Positions 25,600 to 34,064 of a DNA stretch of 64,000 nucleotides are shown here, piece after piece; position 1 is the first letter of the stretch; each line of letters begins with the position of its first letter. Made by a program: the position numbers and the translations under genes. The notes beneath the pieces were generated by a model. It was not told the DNA's origin. It saw only the letters and a program-made list of their open reading frames with translations, and did not search any database. The DNA is from JALYNX01 sp963749415 (GTDB lineage: Bacteria; Actinomycetota; Acidimicrobiia; Spongiisociales; ZC4RG35): positions 2,480,001 to 2,544,000 of the forward strand of contig CAVVMG010000001.1 of the NCBI GenBank assembly GCA_963749415.1, written 5' to 3'.

Positions 25600-28191
25600 T
25601 CAGCCGGCTCCGACACAGACGAACGAGGCTGCAGCGACGTAACCGTCAGGTGTGTCGTCGATCGCGATCTGAGCCCTCGCCAAAGCCTCAGCCGGCGACT
25701 CCCCTTTTCTCAGATTGCGATGCAGCTCGAGCATCAGGGCAGTGGTGGCGTCGGAATCTGGGACCAGGCCCACGCTGGCGACCAGAGACCGGGCTCCCAT
25801 GCTGAGCAGGGCCGCACTCAGGCCCATCAGCTCCTCGCCGGGGTGGGAATCACTGAACCCCGAATCGCAAGCCGAGAGCACGACGAGCTGGGGCACCCGC
25901 CGCATCCGCTCCATGTCATAGACCGTCAGGTCGCCGTCGGAAAGGCGCAGCGAGGAGAACATTGGATTCTCGAATTCGAAACGGGCATGACAGGCGATGT
26001 GGGCGACTGTCGCCGGCTCGAACAGGGTACGGACCTCTTCGACATTGGCCTCGTTCGGACCGAGAGTCGACGCCTCCGGATAGATAGATCCGACCTCGAT
26101 CATCTCGGCTTCTGCGTGCGTCAGATCGGGCCCAGCGGCGATGAGAACCGGCCCGGACCGTCTTCGCTTTCGTGACGCCCGCCACCACAGCTCCGCCGAA
26201 GGCGAAACGGTCACCGCGCGACCGCGGCACGTGGAGAGGGCGGCCCAGGGAGTGCCATGGAGCGCCGGCGTGGGCACGATCACCAGCGGGCCCTCGCCGG
26301 TGCTGAGTGGGCCGAACAGCATGTTGTCGAGCCGGGCGGCGATCTGGCGCGCCAGGTCGTCGGTTGCGGCTCCCCTGCGCCGAGCCAGGCGACGCATTGT
26401 GAATCGAAGGCTCTCCAGTTCGGCGAGCACCGGTGCCTCCAGACCGATGTCATGGAGACGGTGGCGGCCGTTCTTCACCACCACGGCCCAAAGTCGACCA
26501 TCGAGCGAGGCATATTCGACCAAGGTGCGAGCGCCAAAGGACGGAACACCTTCGGGCGACGGGGCCACATCCCGCCTCCCCCGGGCGGTTCGCCCCCGAC
26601 TTCGCAACGATTCCTGAAGGGCCTCTGCCTCACTTGCCAGCCGCCGCGCATCATCACCCTCCGCAGATCGCAGGTCGACCGATACCCGACGCAACTCGGC
26701 GAGGTCCGTCGCCTGTCCCTGCTCATCGGCCGGGACCACAGGTGGATGCCGCAACGACCGAGCGCGGCTGCGTTCCATCCAACCGAGAACCCGGCGAGGC
26801 AGGCCAGATTCCAATGCAAGACGCAATCCCAGCTCAGCCAAGGCGACACCGTGCCGCTCCACACCGGCTCTGATATCGGTGGCGCCCAATGCCGCCTGGT
26901 ACCGGTCCAACATCCGAATTCCGGCGCGCGCGGCGGCGTCCGCACCGGTGGTGTTGCCCACAGCCCGACGCGAGAGCGCCTTCGCCAGCCACGACTGCAG
27001 TCGAATCTCGAGAGGGCCGGTCTGCTGTTTCGCCACACGGTCCAGGTCATCGACTGCGGTGTCGACCATGCCGAGCTCCAAATGGATCACGCCCGCGAGC
27101 AGTCGAGCGTTGAAGCCGGGGATCAGCTGGCCTTGAGACTCGAGGAGCTCCGCGGTGTTTCGAGCATCTTTTGCGTGCCTGGACGTCACCATCCCTGCCT
27201 GGAATTCGGCTTGGAGCCTGACCTGGCGAGCATTGGCCGCCCAGACCACTCGGTCCTGTTGCCTGAACATCTCCGTTGCGGTTTCAGCCCAAGCGATCGC
27301 GACATCGGCGTCACCGGCGAATAGAGCAGCCTGGGCCCCAGCAAGCCGGGCCTCGGCTTCGTCCTCGCCGAGCCCGGTTCGGTGCATGTAGCCGACGATC
27401 TCCTCCACGATCGCGACCGCCTCGCGGAATAGGCCCGCCGACATGAGTACCTCGGCGCGGCTCACCTGGATCTCGGCGGCGGATCCATGGAGCTCGCGGA
27501 GGAGCAACTCACTCTGGTCGAAGAGGCGTAGGGCCTCTGGAATGTCTCCCCTAAATGCCGCCACCATCCCGAGGTTGTGATCGACAGCGGCCAGCTCGCT
27601 CTTGTGACCGAGACGGACATACAGTTTCCGAGCCTCATCCAGGTCTTTCGAGGCGGCCCGGGCCGCGCCGCCCGCCAATCTCAGCATCGCGACGTTGTTG
27701 AGTGTCAAGGCCACCGAGGAGAGGTCTCCTACCTCCCTGAAGATCGGAAGGGCTCGCGAGTAGCAACTCATTGCGGCCTCCGTCTCACCAAGGCGCTGAC
27801 GGACGGCGCCCTCCTGAGAGAGAATCGCCGCCTCCAGTCGCCCCGAACAACCCTCACGTGCGTCCCGGAGAACATGAAGCGCGGCCTTGTTGTCTCCAGT
27901 GAGCGCCAGCGAACCGGAGAGAGTCATCAGCGCCTCGGACCGAAGCTGTGGGTCGCCTGCCAATTCCGCCTGTTCGGTCGAATCCCGGGCGTATCCGATC
28001 GACTCATCGAGGGTGCCTGCCGACCGTGCCGCCAGCGCCAAGCCGCGCAGAGCGATAGATCTGACCGTGTAGTCCTCGACGGGAACCCTCGCCAGGAGGG
28101 CATGTCCTTCGGCCAGGGCCAATCTCGGCTCGTCACGTGCTCGGTCGGCAATGTCGACCGCCTCTGATCTCAAGCCAGCCTCGGAGCTCAA
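25600..28191 (-). CDS. TPR-CHAT domain (caspase-like) protease
   Basis: The 863-residue protein has a long N-terminal array of TPR-like helix pairs (about residues 20-480; for example SVALTLNNVAMLRLAGGAARAASKDLDEARKLYVRLG) and a C-terminal CHAT domain (about 590-863). The catalytic dyad is intact: His735 in HIACHARF and Cys775 in VVLSACDSG. The C-terminus LARAQIAIDD-FVCVGAG is also typical. CHAT proteases are clan CD relatives of caspases and separase, kept inactive until the TPR part senses a signal. The start is TTG 28191, with AGAGGG immediately before it; a later start is possible. It is convergent with the sigma genes and divergent from a subtilase lipoprotein. Its target is unknown. Confidence 0.9.
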   Translation of the reverse strand: MSSEAGLRSEAVDIADRARDEPRLALAEGHALLARVPVEDYTVRSIALRGLALAARSAGTLDESIGYARDSTEQAELAGDPQLRSEALMTLSGSLALTGDNKAALHVLRDAREGCSGRLEAAILSQEGAVRQRLGETEAAMSCYSRALPIFREVGDLSSVALTLNNVAMLRLAGGAARAASKDLDEARKLYVRLGHKSELAAVDHNLGMVAAFRGDIPEALRLFDQSELLLRELHGSAAEIQVSRAEVLMSAGLFREAVAIVEEIVGYMHRTGLGEDEAEARLAGAQAALFAGDADVAIAWAETATEMFRQQDRVVWAANARQVRLQAEFQAGMVTSRHAKDARNTAELLESQGQLIPGFNARLLAGVIHLELGMVDTAVDDLDRVAKQQTGPLEIRLQSWLAKALSRRAVGNTTGADAAARAGIRMLDRYQAALGATDIRAGVERHGVALAELGLRLALESGLPRRVLGWMERSRARSLRHPPVVPADEQGQATDLAELRRVSVDLRSAEGDDARRLASEAEALQESLRSRGRTARGRRDVAPSPEGVPSFGARTLVEYASLDGRLWAVVVKNGRHRLHDIGLEAPVLAELESLRFTMRRLARRRGAATDDLARQIAARLDNMLFGPLSTGEGPLVIVPTPALHGTPWAALSTCRGRAVTVSPSAELWWRASRKRRRSGPVLIAAGPDLTHAEAEMIEVGSIYPEASTLGPNEANVEEVRTLFEPATVAHIACHARFEFENPMFSSLRLSDGDLTVYDMERMRRVPQLVVLSACDSGFSDSHPGEELMGLSAALLSMGARSLVASVGLVPDSDATTALMLELHRNLRKGESPAEALARAQIAIDDTPDGYVAAASFVCVGAG

Positions 28192-28218
28192 CCCTCTTCA
28201 CACCTCGGTCCAGGACTA

Positions 28219-28270
28219 GTTTCCACCGGTCGGTCGTATCTGGAAACCCGCTCCCACCTCTACTCGTTCG
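28219..28270. promoter_or_regulatory. Mirrored GGAAAC elements between CHAT and subtilase genes
   Basis: GTTTCC (28219-28224) and GGAAAC (28242-28247) form an inverted pair separated by 17 bases. Reading towards the subtilase, GGAAAC is followed after 17 bases by CGTTCG (28265-28270), a classic ECF -35/-10 arrangement. Towards the CHAT gene GGAAAC is followed after 17 bases by GTGAAG, a poorer -10. A promoter used by the nearby sigma factor is plausible. Confidence 0.55.
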
Positions 28271-28288
28271 AACCTAGCTGGAGGCCTG

Positions 28289-29698
28289 ATGAAGACTCGG
28301 GTGTTGGTAGCCGTAGCCATAGTCGGAGTGTTGGCCGCCGCCTGCACGAGTGAAAGCACAACGAGCACCACCGCGCCCTACTCAGGCCCGGTGTGCTTCT
28401 ACCTGGACGGCTATATCGCGGTTGCCCCAGAGGACGCCGGAGCCGCTCAAGAGGAACTGGGCGTGGAGGTGATTCCCGCTTCCGACGTTCTCGCAGCTAC
28501 GTCGCAGGAGGGCGAACAGCCACCCGACGACATCGACGCCATCGACAACGCGATAGCCGAAGCCGTGGCCTTCCTCCCGGTCGAAGCAGACCCGTTCGAG
28601 GTCGCCTCCCAGCTGGTCACGGAAGCCGGGCTTTCGGCCTCACCGATCACCGTGATGGGATTCACCAACCACATCAAGTTCCAACCCGGGACCGACCCCA
28701 GCGCCGTCGCCGGGTTCGATTTGCCCGATGTCTTCACATCGAACTTGGACGACGCCTACGTCGCAGTCGTCGACTCCGGGATCGTGGCCCCCCTCGACGA
28801 ACAGGCCCCGGAACCACGCTGGTTCTACGGCACCGACGATTCAAACCTGCCCTTCGTGACCTACGAATCGATGGACGAGGAGATTCTCGACGCCGGCAAC
28901 CCGGCGAGTCACGGAACGTTTGTCAGCAGCCTGATTCGGCAGATCGCCTTCGAAGAGCCGGTGACCTTTGCATCGGCCCGGCTCATCGCGGAGGAAGCCG
29001 TCGCCCAGCAAGGCCCGGAGTCGCTTCCGCCAGGGCTGGCGCCAACGGCCGAGATCCAAGTAGCCGAAGCCATCGCCCGGCTGATGATCCGACACCAGGG
29101 CGAGGCGATCTCGGCGCTCAACCTGTCGTTGGGCGCCTATCTGTGCGACCCGAGTAGCGATACCGAGTTGGTCACTCTTTCCGGGATGATGACCTCATGG
29201 CTGACCCAGAAGTTCCAGGGAAGCCACATCATCACCGCCGGCGGGAACGAGAACTACAAGACCGCCGCAGCCGCGGGCCCCCAGGCGTTCGTACCCTTCT
29301 ACCCGGCCGGCCTTGCCCCGGGACCGGACCGATCGGTCCATGCCGTAGCCGCAGTCAGTGGTGCGGGTGACGAGATCGTGTGGGTCGACAAGTCGCCGGT
29401 GACGATCGGGACCGGAGACCGGCCCTGGATCACCGACTGGGCCCCAGGCGCTGATCTGGTGAGCCTGGGATGGCGACCGGATGTGAACAGTGGGCCAGGT
29501 CTTGCCTGTTGGAGCGGCTCGTCGTTTGCCTCGGCCGTCGCTTCTGCTCAATTGGCGACAGGAACCACACCATCCACCCCCGATTACGGCGCGATAGACG
29601 GCCTCACCTACTTCGACGAAGGACGCGGCCAACTCGTCACCGTGGGCGGCAACTCAGCCCCCTTCGCCGAGGGCTGCGACCACGACGCCGAAGGATGA
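28289..29698 (+). CDS. S8-family (subtilisin-like) serine protease, lipoprotein
   Basis: The 469-residue protein starts after GGAGG with a lipoprotein signal (VLVAVAIVGVLAAAC). It has an N-terminal extension of about 120 residues, probably a propeptide or inhibitor-like domain, and an S8 catalytic domain. The triad is Asp162 (AVVDSGI), His208 (SHGTFVSSL) and Ser412 (GSSFASA), with oxyanion Asn320 (AGGNEN). The usual GTSxA motif is GSSFA here. It should act outside the membrane, whereas the CHAT protease has no export signal. The two are divergent from a shared promoter region and probably belong to one response. Its substrate is unknown. Confidence 0.92.
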   Translation: MKTRVLVAVAIVGVLAAACTSESTTSTTAPYSGPVCFYLDGYIAVAPEDAGAAQEELGVEVIPASDVLAATSQEGEQPPDDIDAIDNAIAEAVAFLPVEADPFEVASQLVTEAGLSASPITVMGFTNHIKFQPGTDPSAVAGFDLPDVFTSNLDDAYVAVVDSGIVAPLDEQAPEPRWFYGTDDSNLPFVTYESMDEEILDAGNPASHGTFVSSLIRQIAFEEPVTFASARLIAEEAVAQQGPESLPPGLAPTAEIQVAEAIARLMIRHQGEAISALNLSLGAYLCDPSSDTELVTLSGMMTSWLTQKFQGSHIITAGGNENYKTAAAAGPQAFVPFYPAGLAPGPDRSVHAVAAVSGAGDEIVWVDKSPVTIGTGDRPWITDWAPGADLVSLGWRPDVNSGPGLACWSGSSFASAVASAQLATGTTPSTPDYGAIDGLTYFDEGRGQLVTVGGNSAPFAEGCDHDAEG

Positions 29699-29699
29699 G

Positions 29700-30074
29700 C
29701 TAGACCTTCTCGCCGTCCGGGAGTACCAGCTCGACCAGCAGCCGCACGATGCTGATGACCAACGCCGCCAGGAACGTGGCCCAGAAGAATCCCGTGGAGC
29801 TGATCCCGAGGTCGAGGCGCTCCGGCTCCCCCAGCCACACGACCAGTTGCAGGACAACCGCGTTGATGACCAGAAGGAAGAGCCCGAGGGTGAGGACGAT
29901 GAAGGGCAGGCTGAACAGTTTGAGGATGGGCTTGGCGATGGCGCCGACCGCCCACAGCAGCAATGTGAGCCCGAGGAACTCCCATATCGACCCGCTGAAT
30001 TCGAAACCCGGGACCACCCGTGTTGCCGCCCAGAGCCCGACCGCGGTGCTCAGCAAACCCGCCAACAGCTTCAT
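29700..30074 (-). CDS. YvlD/phage-holin-family 4 membrane protein
   Basis: The 124-residue protein has four hydrophobic helices. The segment FLGLTLLLWAVGAIAKPILKLFSLPFIVLTLGLFLLVINAVVL, spanning about residues 34-76, carries the NxxxKPILxxxxLPxxxLTLGLF pattern of the YvlD/DUF360-like family. Members are small bacterial envelope proteins of unknown function and are often misnamed phage holins. Nothing else here suggests a prophage. Its stop is 2 bases from the convergent subtilase stop. Confidence 0.88.
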   Translation of the reverse strand: MKLLAGLLSTAVGLWAATRVVPGFEFSGSIWEFLGLTLLLWAVGAIAKPILKLFSLPFIVLTLGLFLLVINAVVLQLVVWLGEPERLDLGISSTGFFWATFLAALVISIVRLLVELVLPDGEKV

Positions 30075-30125
30075 CTGATCGCCTCCTGCCCGGGCAAGCT
30101 ATACCGCGAGCCCTGCATGCCGGGG

Positions 30126-31091
30126 TCAATCGGGCTGGTACCGGAAGGTGCGGCCGTCGTTCTCCACGCCGGCGGCCTGGGTCGAGCCCCCGGGCAGATA
30201 GAGGCTGCCCCCGATTTCGACCAAGGGATTGCCATGGATCCCATAAGGGAACGGATCCAGCACGGTCCAGTCGCCATCGCTCAAGCGCTCCATGCTGTCC
30301 AGGGCGAGATTGGGGTCGAACACCTCGCCACCGACTGCATAGATCGAACCGTCGACCACCGTCGCTCCGAATCCAGATCGTGGATCGTTGAACGACGGCC
30401 CCGATCGCCACTCCCCGCTCGAAGCGTCGAAGATCTCCGTGCTGTCGAAGATCTCGCCCTCCCATCGACCGGCCAGCGCCCAGATCTCCCCATCGAGCAC
30501 CACTGCGGCAAGGTGCTCCCTCTGAAGCGATGGGTCGACGAGATGCTCCCAGGTATCGGCCTCAGGGTCGTACCTGAAAAAAGCTCCCTGTGGTGTCCCG
30601 CCGACCACGTAGATCAATCCGTCGAGCTCGACTGCGGCACCGGCGCCGACGGGCACCGGTATCGGTGCCCGATCCACCCATGCCCCATCAACCAATTCCC
30701 ACAGGGTGCTGGTCGGGTCGAATCCAGAAATCGAGTAGCCACCGACCATGAAGAGGCGATCACCGACCACGGCCGCCATCCCATGATGTCGGGGTGCGGG
30801 CATCGCGGGCAGATCCCTCCAGGTGTCGGTGATCGGGTCGTAGGCGCCAACGGTGTCGGTGACCGTGTCGTCCCCCAGCCCGGACTCGACGAAACCACCG
30901 CTGACCACCATCTCGCCATCGACGACCACCGCGGGGTGCTCGCTGCGCGGCACTGGGTCGGGAGCCACTTCGACCCAGCCTTCTTGAGGGACCGTCGTGG
31001 ATCGAGATGCCGTGCCCTCGGTGGTAGCAGGCGAAGTCGAAGGTGTGCACCCCGCAAGCACTAGAACCAGACCGACGGCCGCCCCTCTCAT
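30126..31091 (-). CDS. Kelch-repeat lipoprotein
   Basis: The 321-residue protein has a lipoprotein signal (GLVLVLAGC) and a Thr/Ser linker. Repeated Kelch units follow: VVVDGEMVVSGGF, AAVVGDRLFMVGGYS, AVELDGLIYVVGGTP, AVVLDGEIWALAGRW, TVVDGSIYAVGGE and VEIGGSLYLPGGS. Each has the double-glycine and a tyrosine/aspartate-tryptophan spacing (YDPITDTW, YDPEADTW). These make a six-bladed beta-propeller at the cell surface. Propellers of this type bind proteins or sugars; no catalytic residues are evident. Confidence 0.9.
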   Translation of the reverse strand: MRGAAVGLVLVLAGCTPSTSPATTEGTASRSTTVPQEGWVEVAPDPVPRSEHPAVVVDGEMVVSGGFVESGLGDDTVTDTVGAYDPITDTWRDLPAMPAPRHHGMAAVVGDRLFMVGGYSISGFDPTSTLWELVDGAWVDRAPIPVPVGAGAAVELDGLIYVVGGTPQGAFFRYDPEADTWEHLVDPSLQREHLAAVVLDGEIWALAGRWEGEIFDSTEIFDASSGEWRSGPSFNDPRSGFGATVVDGSIYAVGGEVFDPNLALDSMERLSDGDWTVLDPFPYGIHGNPLVEIGGSLYLPGGSTQAAGVENDGRTFRYQPD

Positions 31092-31124
31092 CGATTCGAA
31101 TCTAGAGCAGGTGGAAAGGTCGAC

Positions 31125-31685
31125 TCAGACCTGTTCGCGCTGTCGGGCGCGGTGGGCTGCGACGTTTTCCCGGGTAGTGCACTTTCCCGAGCAATGCAGC
31201 CGGGAGTGGTTACGTGAGATGTCGACGAACACATCCTCACAGGTCCCGGAGGCGCAGATTCCGAACCGGTCGAACCCGCCCTCGATCATGGCCACGGTGA
31301 GCCCCATCGCAGTAATCGCCCCCAGCCACCGGGCGGGGCTTGCGTCACGGGACTCGAAGTGAAGGTGGGGGCCTTCCCCATGAACGCTCAGTCTGGGCAC
31401 TGCGTGGACATCGTTGAGAATCCCGTTGAGCACGGACGCCGCAGTGTCCTCATCTTCTGCCTGGAAAACCTCGCGGAGCCGGGTGCGCAAAGCGCGCACC
31501 TCGTGCAGGTCTCGCTCGGTTGGTTCCCAGCCCGGACTGCACCAGTCCTGATTCTCGTGGGTGTCGATGAAACGGGCCACATCCGCCGGTGTCAGCAAAT
31601 CCTCCGCGCCGTCGGCTGCATCGAAGGTGTTGACCAGGTCCACGGCCAGATCGACCGGATGATCGTTGTAATGCGAAAAATCCAT
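31125..31685 (-). CDS. CGNR zinc-finger / ABATE-domain regulator
   Basis: The 186-residue protein has an N-terminal ABATE domain (HPVDLAVDLVNTFD, LRTRLREVFQAEDE) and a C-terminal CGNR zinc finger (about 143-182). The finger has Cys residues in ICASGTC and LHCSGKCTTRENVAAHRAR; the usual CGNR/CSN signature is present as the ISRNHSRLHCSGKC stretch. These proteins are thought to be stress-related transcription factors. It is divergent from an EamA transporter gene, with 128 bases between the starts, and may control it. Confidence 0.88.
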   Translation of the reverse strand: MDFSHYNDHPVDLAVDLVNTFDAADGAEDLLTPADVARFIDTHENQDWCSPGWEPTERDLHEVRALRTRLREVFQAEDEDTAASVLNGILNDVHAVPRLSVHGEGPHLHFESRDASPARWLGAITAMGLTVAMIEGGFDRFGICASGTCEDVFVDISRNHSRLHCSGKCTTRENVAAHRARQREQV

Positions 31686-31813
31686 TTGGAGCCTTACTGA
31701 GAAATCTCTAACCTGTAAGGAACGAACTCATAATAGCCCAGTACAGAACGATCTTCCAGCCATGGATATTTCAGAGCACGGCCACCACGCTCCCTACTCC
31801 CTCCCGAGGGAAA

Positions 31814-32707
31814 GTGGTGGCCGCTCTGATTGCGGTCTACTTCATCTGGGGCTCGACCTACCTCGGTCTCGTCTACGGCCTCGAAGGGTTTCCTCCGTTC
31901 CTACTCAACGGGATCCGGTTCTTGATCGCCGGCGGGATCATGTTCGCGATTCTCAGGGCCCGCGGTGCCACAACGCCCACTCCTCGCCAATGGCGGAACA
32001 TGGTCGCCTTGGGCATCCCGCTGTTCATCGGCGGCCTGAGCCTGGTCACCTTTGCCGAAGACCTCGGTGTCGGATCCGGGGTGACTGCCACCGCGATCGC
32101 CATGACCCCGGTGTGGGCGGCGCTCTGGAGCGGGCTCTTCGGGCAATGGCCGGTCCGCAGAGAGTGGATCGGGTTGATCGTCGGCCTCCTGGGTGTTCTC
32201 GTCCTCGCCCAGGAGGGCGACTTCCGCTCCAGCGCTCTCGGCACTCTGCTGGTGGTGATCTCCCCCATCTTCTGGTCCTTCGGGACGGTCTGGGGCCCGC
32301 GTCTCGATCTCCCCAAGGGCTTGGTCGCACCCGCCGGCCAATTGCTGTCGGGAGGGGTGGTGATGGTCGCCCTCGGGCTGCTCCGTGGTGAGCGCATCGC
32401 CGAGACCCCACCGACCAGCGCCTTGATCGCCATGGCCTACCTGATCCTGTTCGGCTCCATCGTCGCCTTCACCGCGTACTTCTTCCTCATCCGCCACGTC
32501 CGCCCTGGGCTCGCCACCAGCTATGCCTACGTCAACCCGGTGGTGGCGGTGGTCCTCGGGCTGACACTCGGTGGAGAGGTGATCACCGGCCCGATCTTCA
32601 TCGCGCTTCCCTTGATCCTGATCGGCGTCGGCCTCGTCGCAACTGCCAATGCCGACTTCGGGACCAGGAATCGGGTTCCGGACACCCCGCTCGAGGAAGC
32701 CGCCTAG
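31814..32707 (+). CDS. EamA-family (drug/metabolite) transporter
   Basis: The 297-residue protein has ten hydrophobic helices in two EamA repeats, starting ALIAVYFIWGSTYLGLVYGLEGFPPF (the usual first-helix pattern) and, in the second repeat, ATSYAYVNPVVAVVLGLTLGGEVITG. It is an inner-membrane exporter or permease of the DMT superfamily for metabolites or amino acids; the substrate cannot be read. GTG 31814 is chosen by the GAGGG before it and the helix boundary; the frame stays open further upstream but has no better start. Confidence 0.88.
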   Translation: MVAALIAVYFIWGSTYLGLVYGLEGFPPFLLNGIRFLIAGGIMFAILRARGATTPTPRQWRNMVALGIPLFIGGLSLVTFAEDLGVGSGVTATAIAMTPVWAALWSGLFGQWPVRREWIGLIVGLLGVLVLAQEGDFRSSALGTLLVVISPIFWSFGTVWGPRLDLPKGLVAPAGQLLSGGVVMVALGLLRGERIAETPPTSALIAMAYLILFGSIVAFTAYFFLIRHVRPGLATSYAYVNPVVAVVLGLTLGGEVITGPIFIALPLILIGVGLVATANADFGTRNRVPDTPLEEAA

Positions 32708-32817
32708 CCCCCGAACAACAGCTCCGGCTCGCGGATCGGCTCACCGTTCGAATTCAGGTATCAGCTCACATCCCAACGGCTCTTCTTCGTCGTGACCTGC
32801 AACAGAAGAGGAATCCC

Positions 32818-33090
32818 ATGTCCACGATTGTGATCCGACCCGGCGCCACCAGGCAGCCGCGTTCGTGGGATCGGATGGTTGCCACCACCTTGGCCGCCAT
32901 TGCAATCGCCCTCAGCCTCGGACTGAGCATCCAAAACGGCCCACCCGACCTGAGCCCCACCATCGACTCCTCGGTGTCGAGGCTCGAGCCTTCGGCCCAG
33001 GCGAGACGCCTCCAGGAACTGGCGCGTGATCGTGCTCAGCGGGACATGGATATCGTTCTTCGAGATCTGAATCTTCACCCACCGCACTGA
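32818..33090 (+). CDS. Small single-pass membrane protein, paralogue of the 23097 protein
   Basis: The 90-residue protein (GAAGAGGA before ATG 32818) begins MSTIVIRPGATRQ and has one membrane helix (VATTLAAIAIALSLGLSI, about residues 21-38) and a charged tail (QELARDRAQRDMDIVLRDL). The first 40 residues follow those of the 23097 protein (MSTSVIHPGTTG then a matching helix), which indicates shared ancestry. No function is known. It precedes a TPR gene by 34 bases. Confidence 0.65.
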   Translation: MSTIVIRPGATRQPRSWDRMVATTLAAIAIALSLGLSIQNGPPDLSPTIDSSVSRLEPSAQARRLQELARDRAQRDMDIVLRDLNLHPPH

Positions 33091-33124
33091 CCCATCCGGG
33101 AACATGGCCCGCTAGAAAGCAGTC

Positions 33125-33622
33125 GTGACCTCATCGATCCATGAGCAGGCTTTCGAATCAGGCCAGGCGATGATCGATGCTGAGCGCTACGACGAGGCCA
33201 TCCAGCATTTCGAGGGTCTCGCGTCCGAGCATCCCAATGATCCGCGGGTGCTTCTGCACCTGGCCGGGGCTTACGACTCTGCCGGCAGGGAGGACCGGGC
33301 GGTGGCGCCGTACCGGGCCGCACTGGCAGGAGGGCTCGACGAGGAGGACACTCTGCGGGCACGAATCCAGCTCGCCAGCACCCTTCGCAACCTCGACCAG
33401 GATGACGAGGCCGTCGAAATCCTCACCATGCTGTGTGCAGAGCACCCGGAGCATCGAGCCGGACGGGCGTTCCTCGCATTGGCTCTGACCAGCGCCGGGA
33501 AGCCGGACAAGGCAGTGGTTGAACTGCTCGACCTGCTGCTCACCAACCCCGGGGCGGTGGAGTCCTACAACCGGTCACTGCGCTGGTACACCGACGATCT
33601 GCGTCGAAAGTCGGACGCCTAG
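33125..33622 (+). CDS. Tetratricopeptide repeat protein
   Basis: The 165-residue soluble protein consists of about four TPR units: FESGQAMIDAERYDEAIQHFEGLASEHPNDPRVLLHLAGAYDSAGREDRAVAPYRAAL spans the first two (residues about 10-68) and is followed by DEAVEILTMLCAEHPEHRAGRAFLALALTSAG. Such repeats mediate protein interactions. It may form a unit with the small membrane protein before it. The last 4 bases overlap the convergent SnoaL/NTF2-like gene. Confidence 0.88.
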   Translation: MTSSIHEQAFESGQAMIDAERYDEAIQHFEGLASEHPNDPRVLLHLAGAYDSAGREDRAVAPYRAALAGGLDEEDTLRARIQLASTLRNLDQDDEAVEILTMLCAEHPEHRAGRAFLALALTSAGKPDKAVVELLDLLLTNPGAVESYNRSLRWYTDDLRRKSDA

Positions 33623-34002
33623 CCGAAGCGGGAGAAGTAGTTGTTGATCGCCTCGGTATCGTCGGAATAGGCACGACGCTGCACGACCTTGCCGTCCTCG
33701 AGCCAGGCGATCTCGGCTGTCTGATACGTGAACGCATCCTCGCCTTGGCCGACCGTCGCGGTGACCAGGCCCACAACCATGTCGTCATTGGCGACGACGT
33801 CGGTGAGATCAACAGTGAGGTCGATCTGTTCGAGGCCGGCCATCGACTCCATGAGGGCGGCTTTGCCCCGGAGGGGCTCCGGCGATCCGATTTGGAACCA
33901 GACGACGTCATCGGCAATGGAGTCCAGCATGGCGGTCGAGTCTCCACGATTGAACCTCTCCATGACCTCGCGGTACAGGATGGCATTTGGATGCTCGTTC
34001 AT
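33619..34002 (-). CDS. NTF2/SnoaL-like protein
   Basis: From ATG 34002 (preceded by GAAGGAGGA) the 127-residue protein has the NTF2-like cone fold pattern: ILYREVMERFNRGDSTAMLDSIADDVVWFQIG, then RGKAALMESMAGLEQIDLTVDLTDVVANDDMVVGL and the closing VVQRRAYSDDTEAINNYFSRF. These small enzymes or binding proteins act as hydrolases, isomerases or ligand-binding proteins; no substrate can be read. It follows the MMPL gene on the same strand and may share its transcript. Confidence 0.85.
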   Translation of the reverse strand: MNEHPNAILYREVMERFNRGDSTAMLDSIADDVVWFQIGSPEPLRGKAALMESMAGLEQIDLTVDLTDVVANDDMVVGLVTATVGQGEDAFTYQTAEIAWLEDGKVVQRRAYSDDTEAINNYFSRFG

Positions 34003-34064
34003 GTTTCCTCCTTCGGGGTCGCGCGGCGGCTGGAACCTACTCGCCACCCCTCCCCGCTGCGGGC

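Noticed and set aside
28441..29157. Plus-strand 254-residue frame overlapping the subtilase (28393-29157)
   Set aside because: It is Arg-rich nonsense in the +2 frame of the subtilase, without a ribosome site.
24226..29698. Type III-E CRISPR (Craspase-like) locus
   Set aside because: TPR-CHAT and a sigma factor occur, but there is no Cas7-11-like gene, no crRNA array, and no Csx30/31-like gene that I can see.
29700..30074. Prophage remnant indicated by a 'phage holin' family protein
   Set aside because: This family is a general bacterial membrane family (YvlD-like); no phage structural, integrase or lysis genes are nearby.
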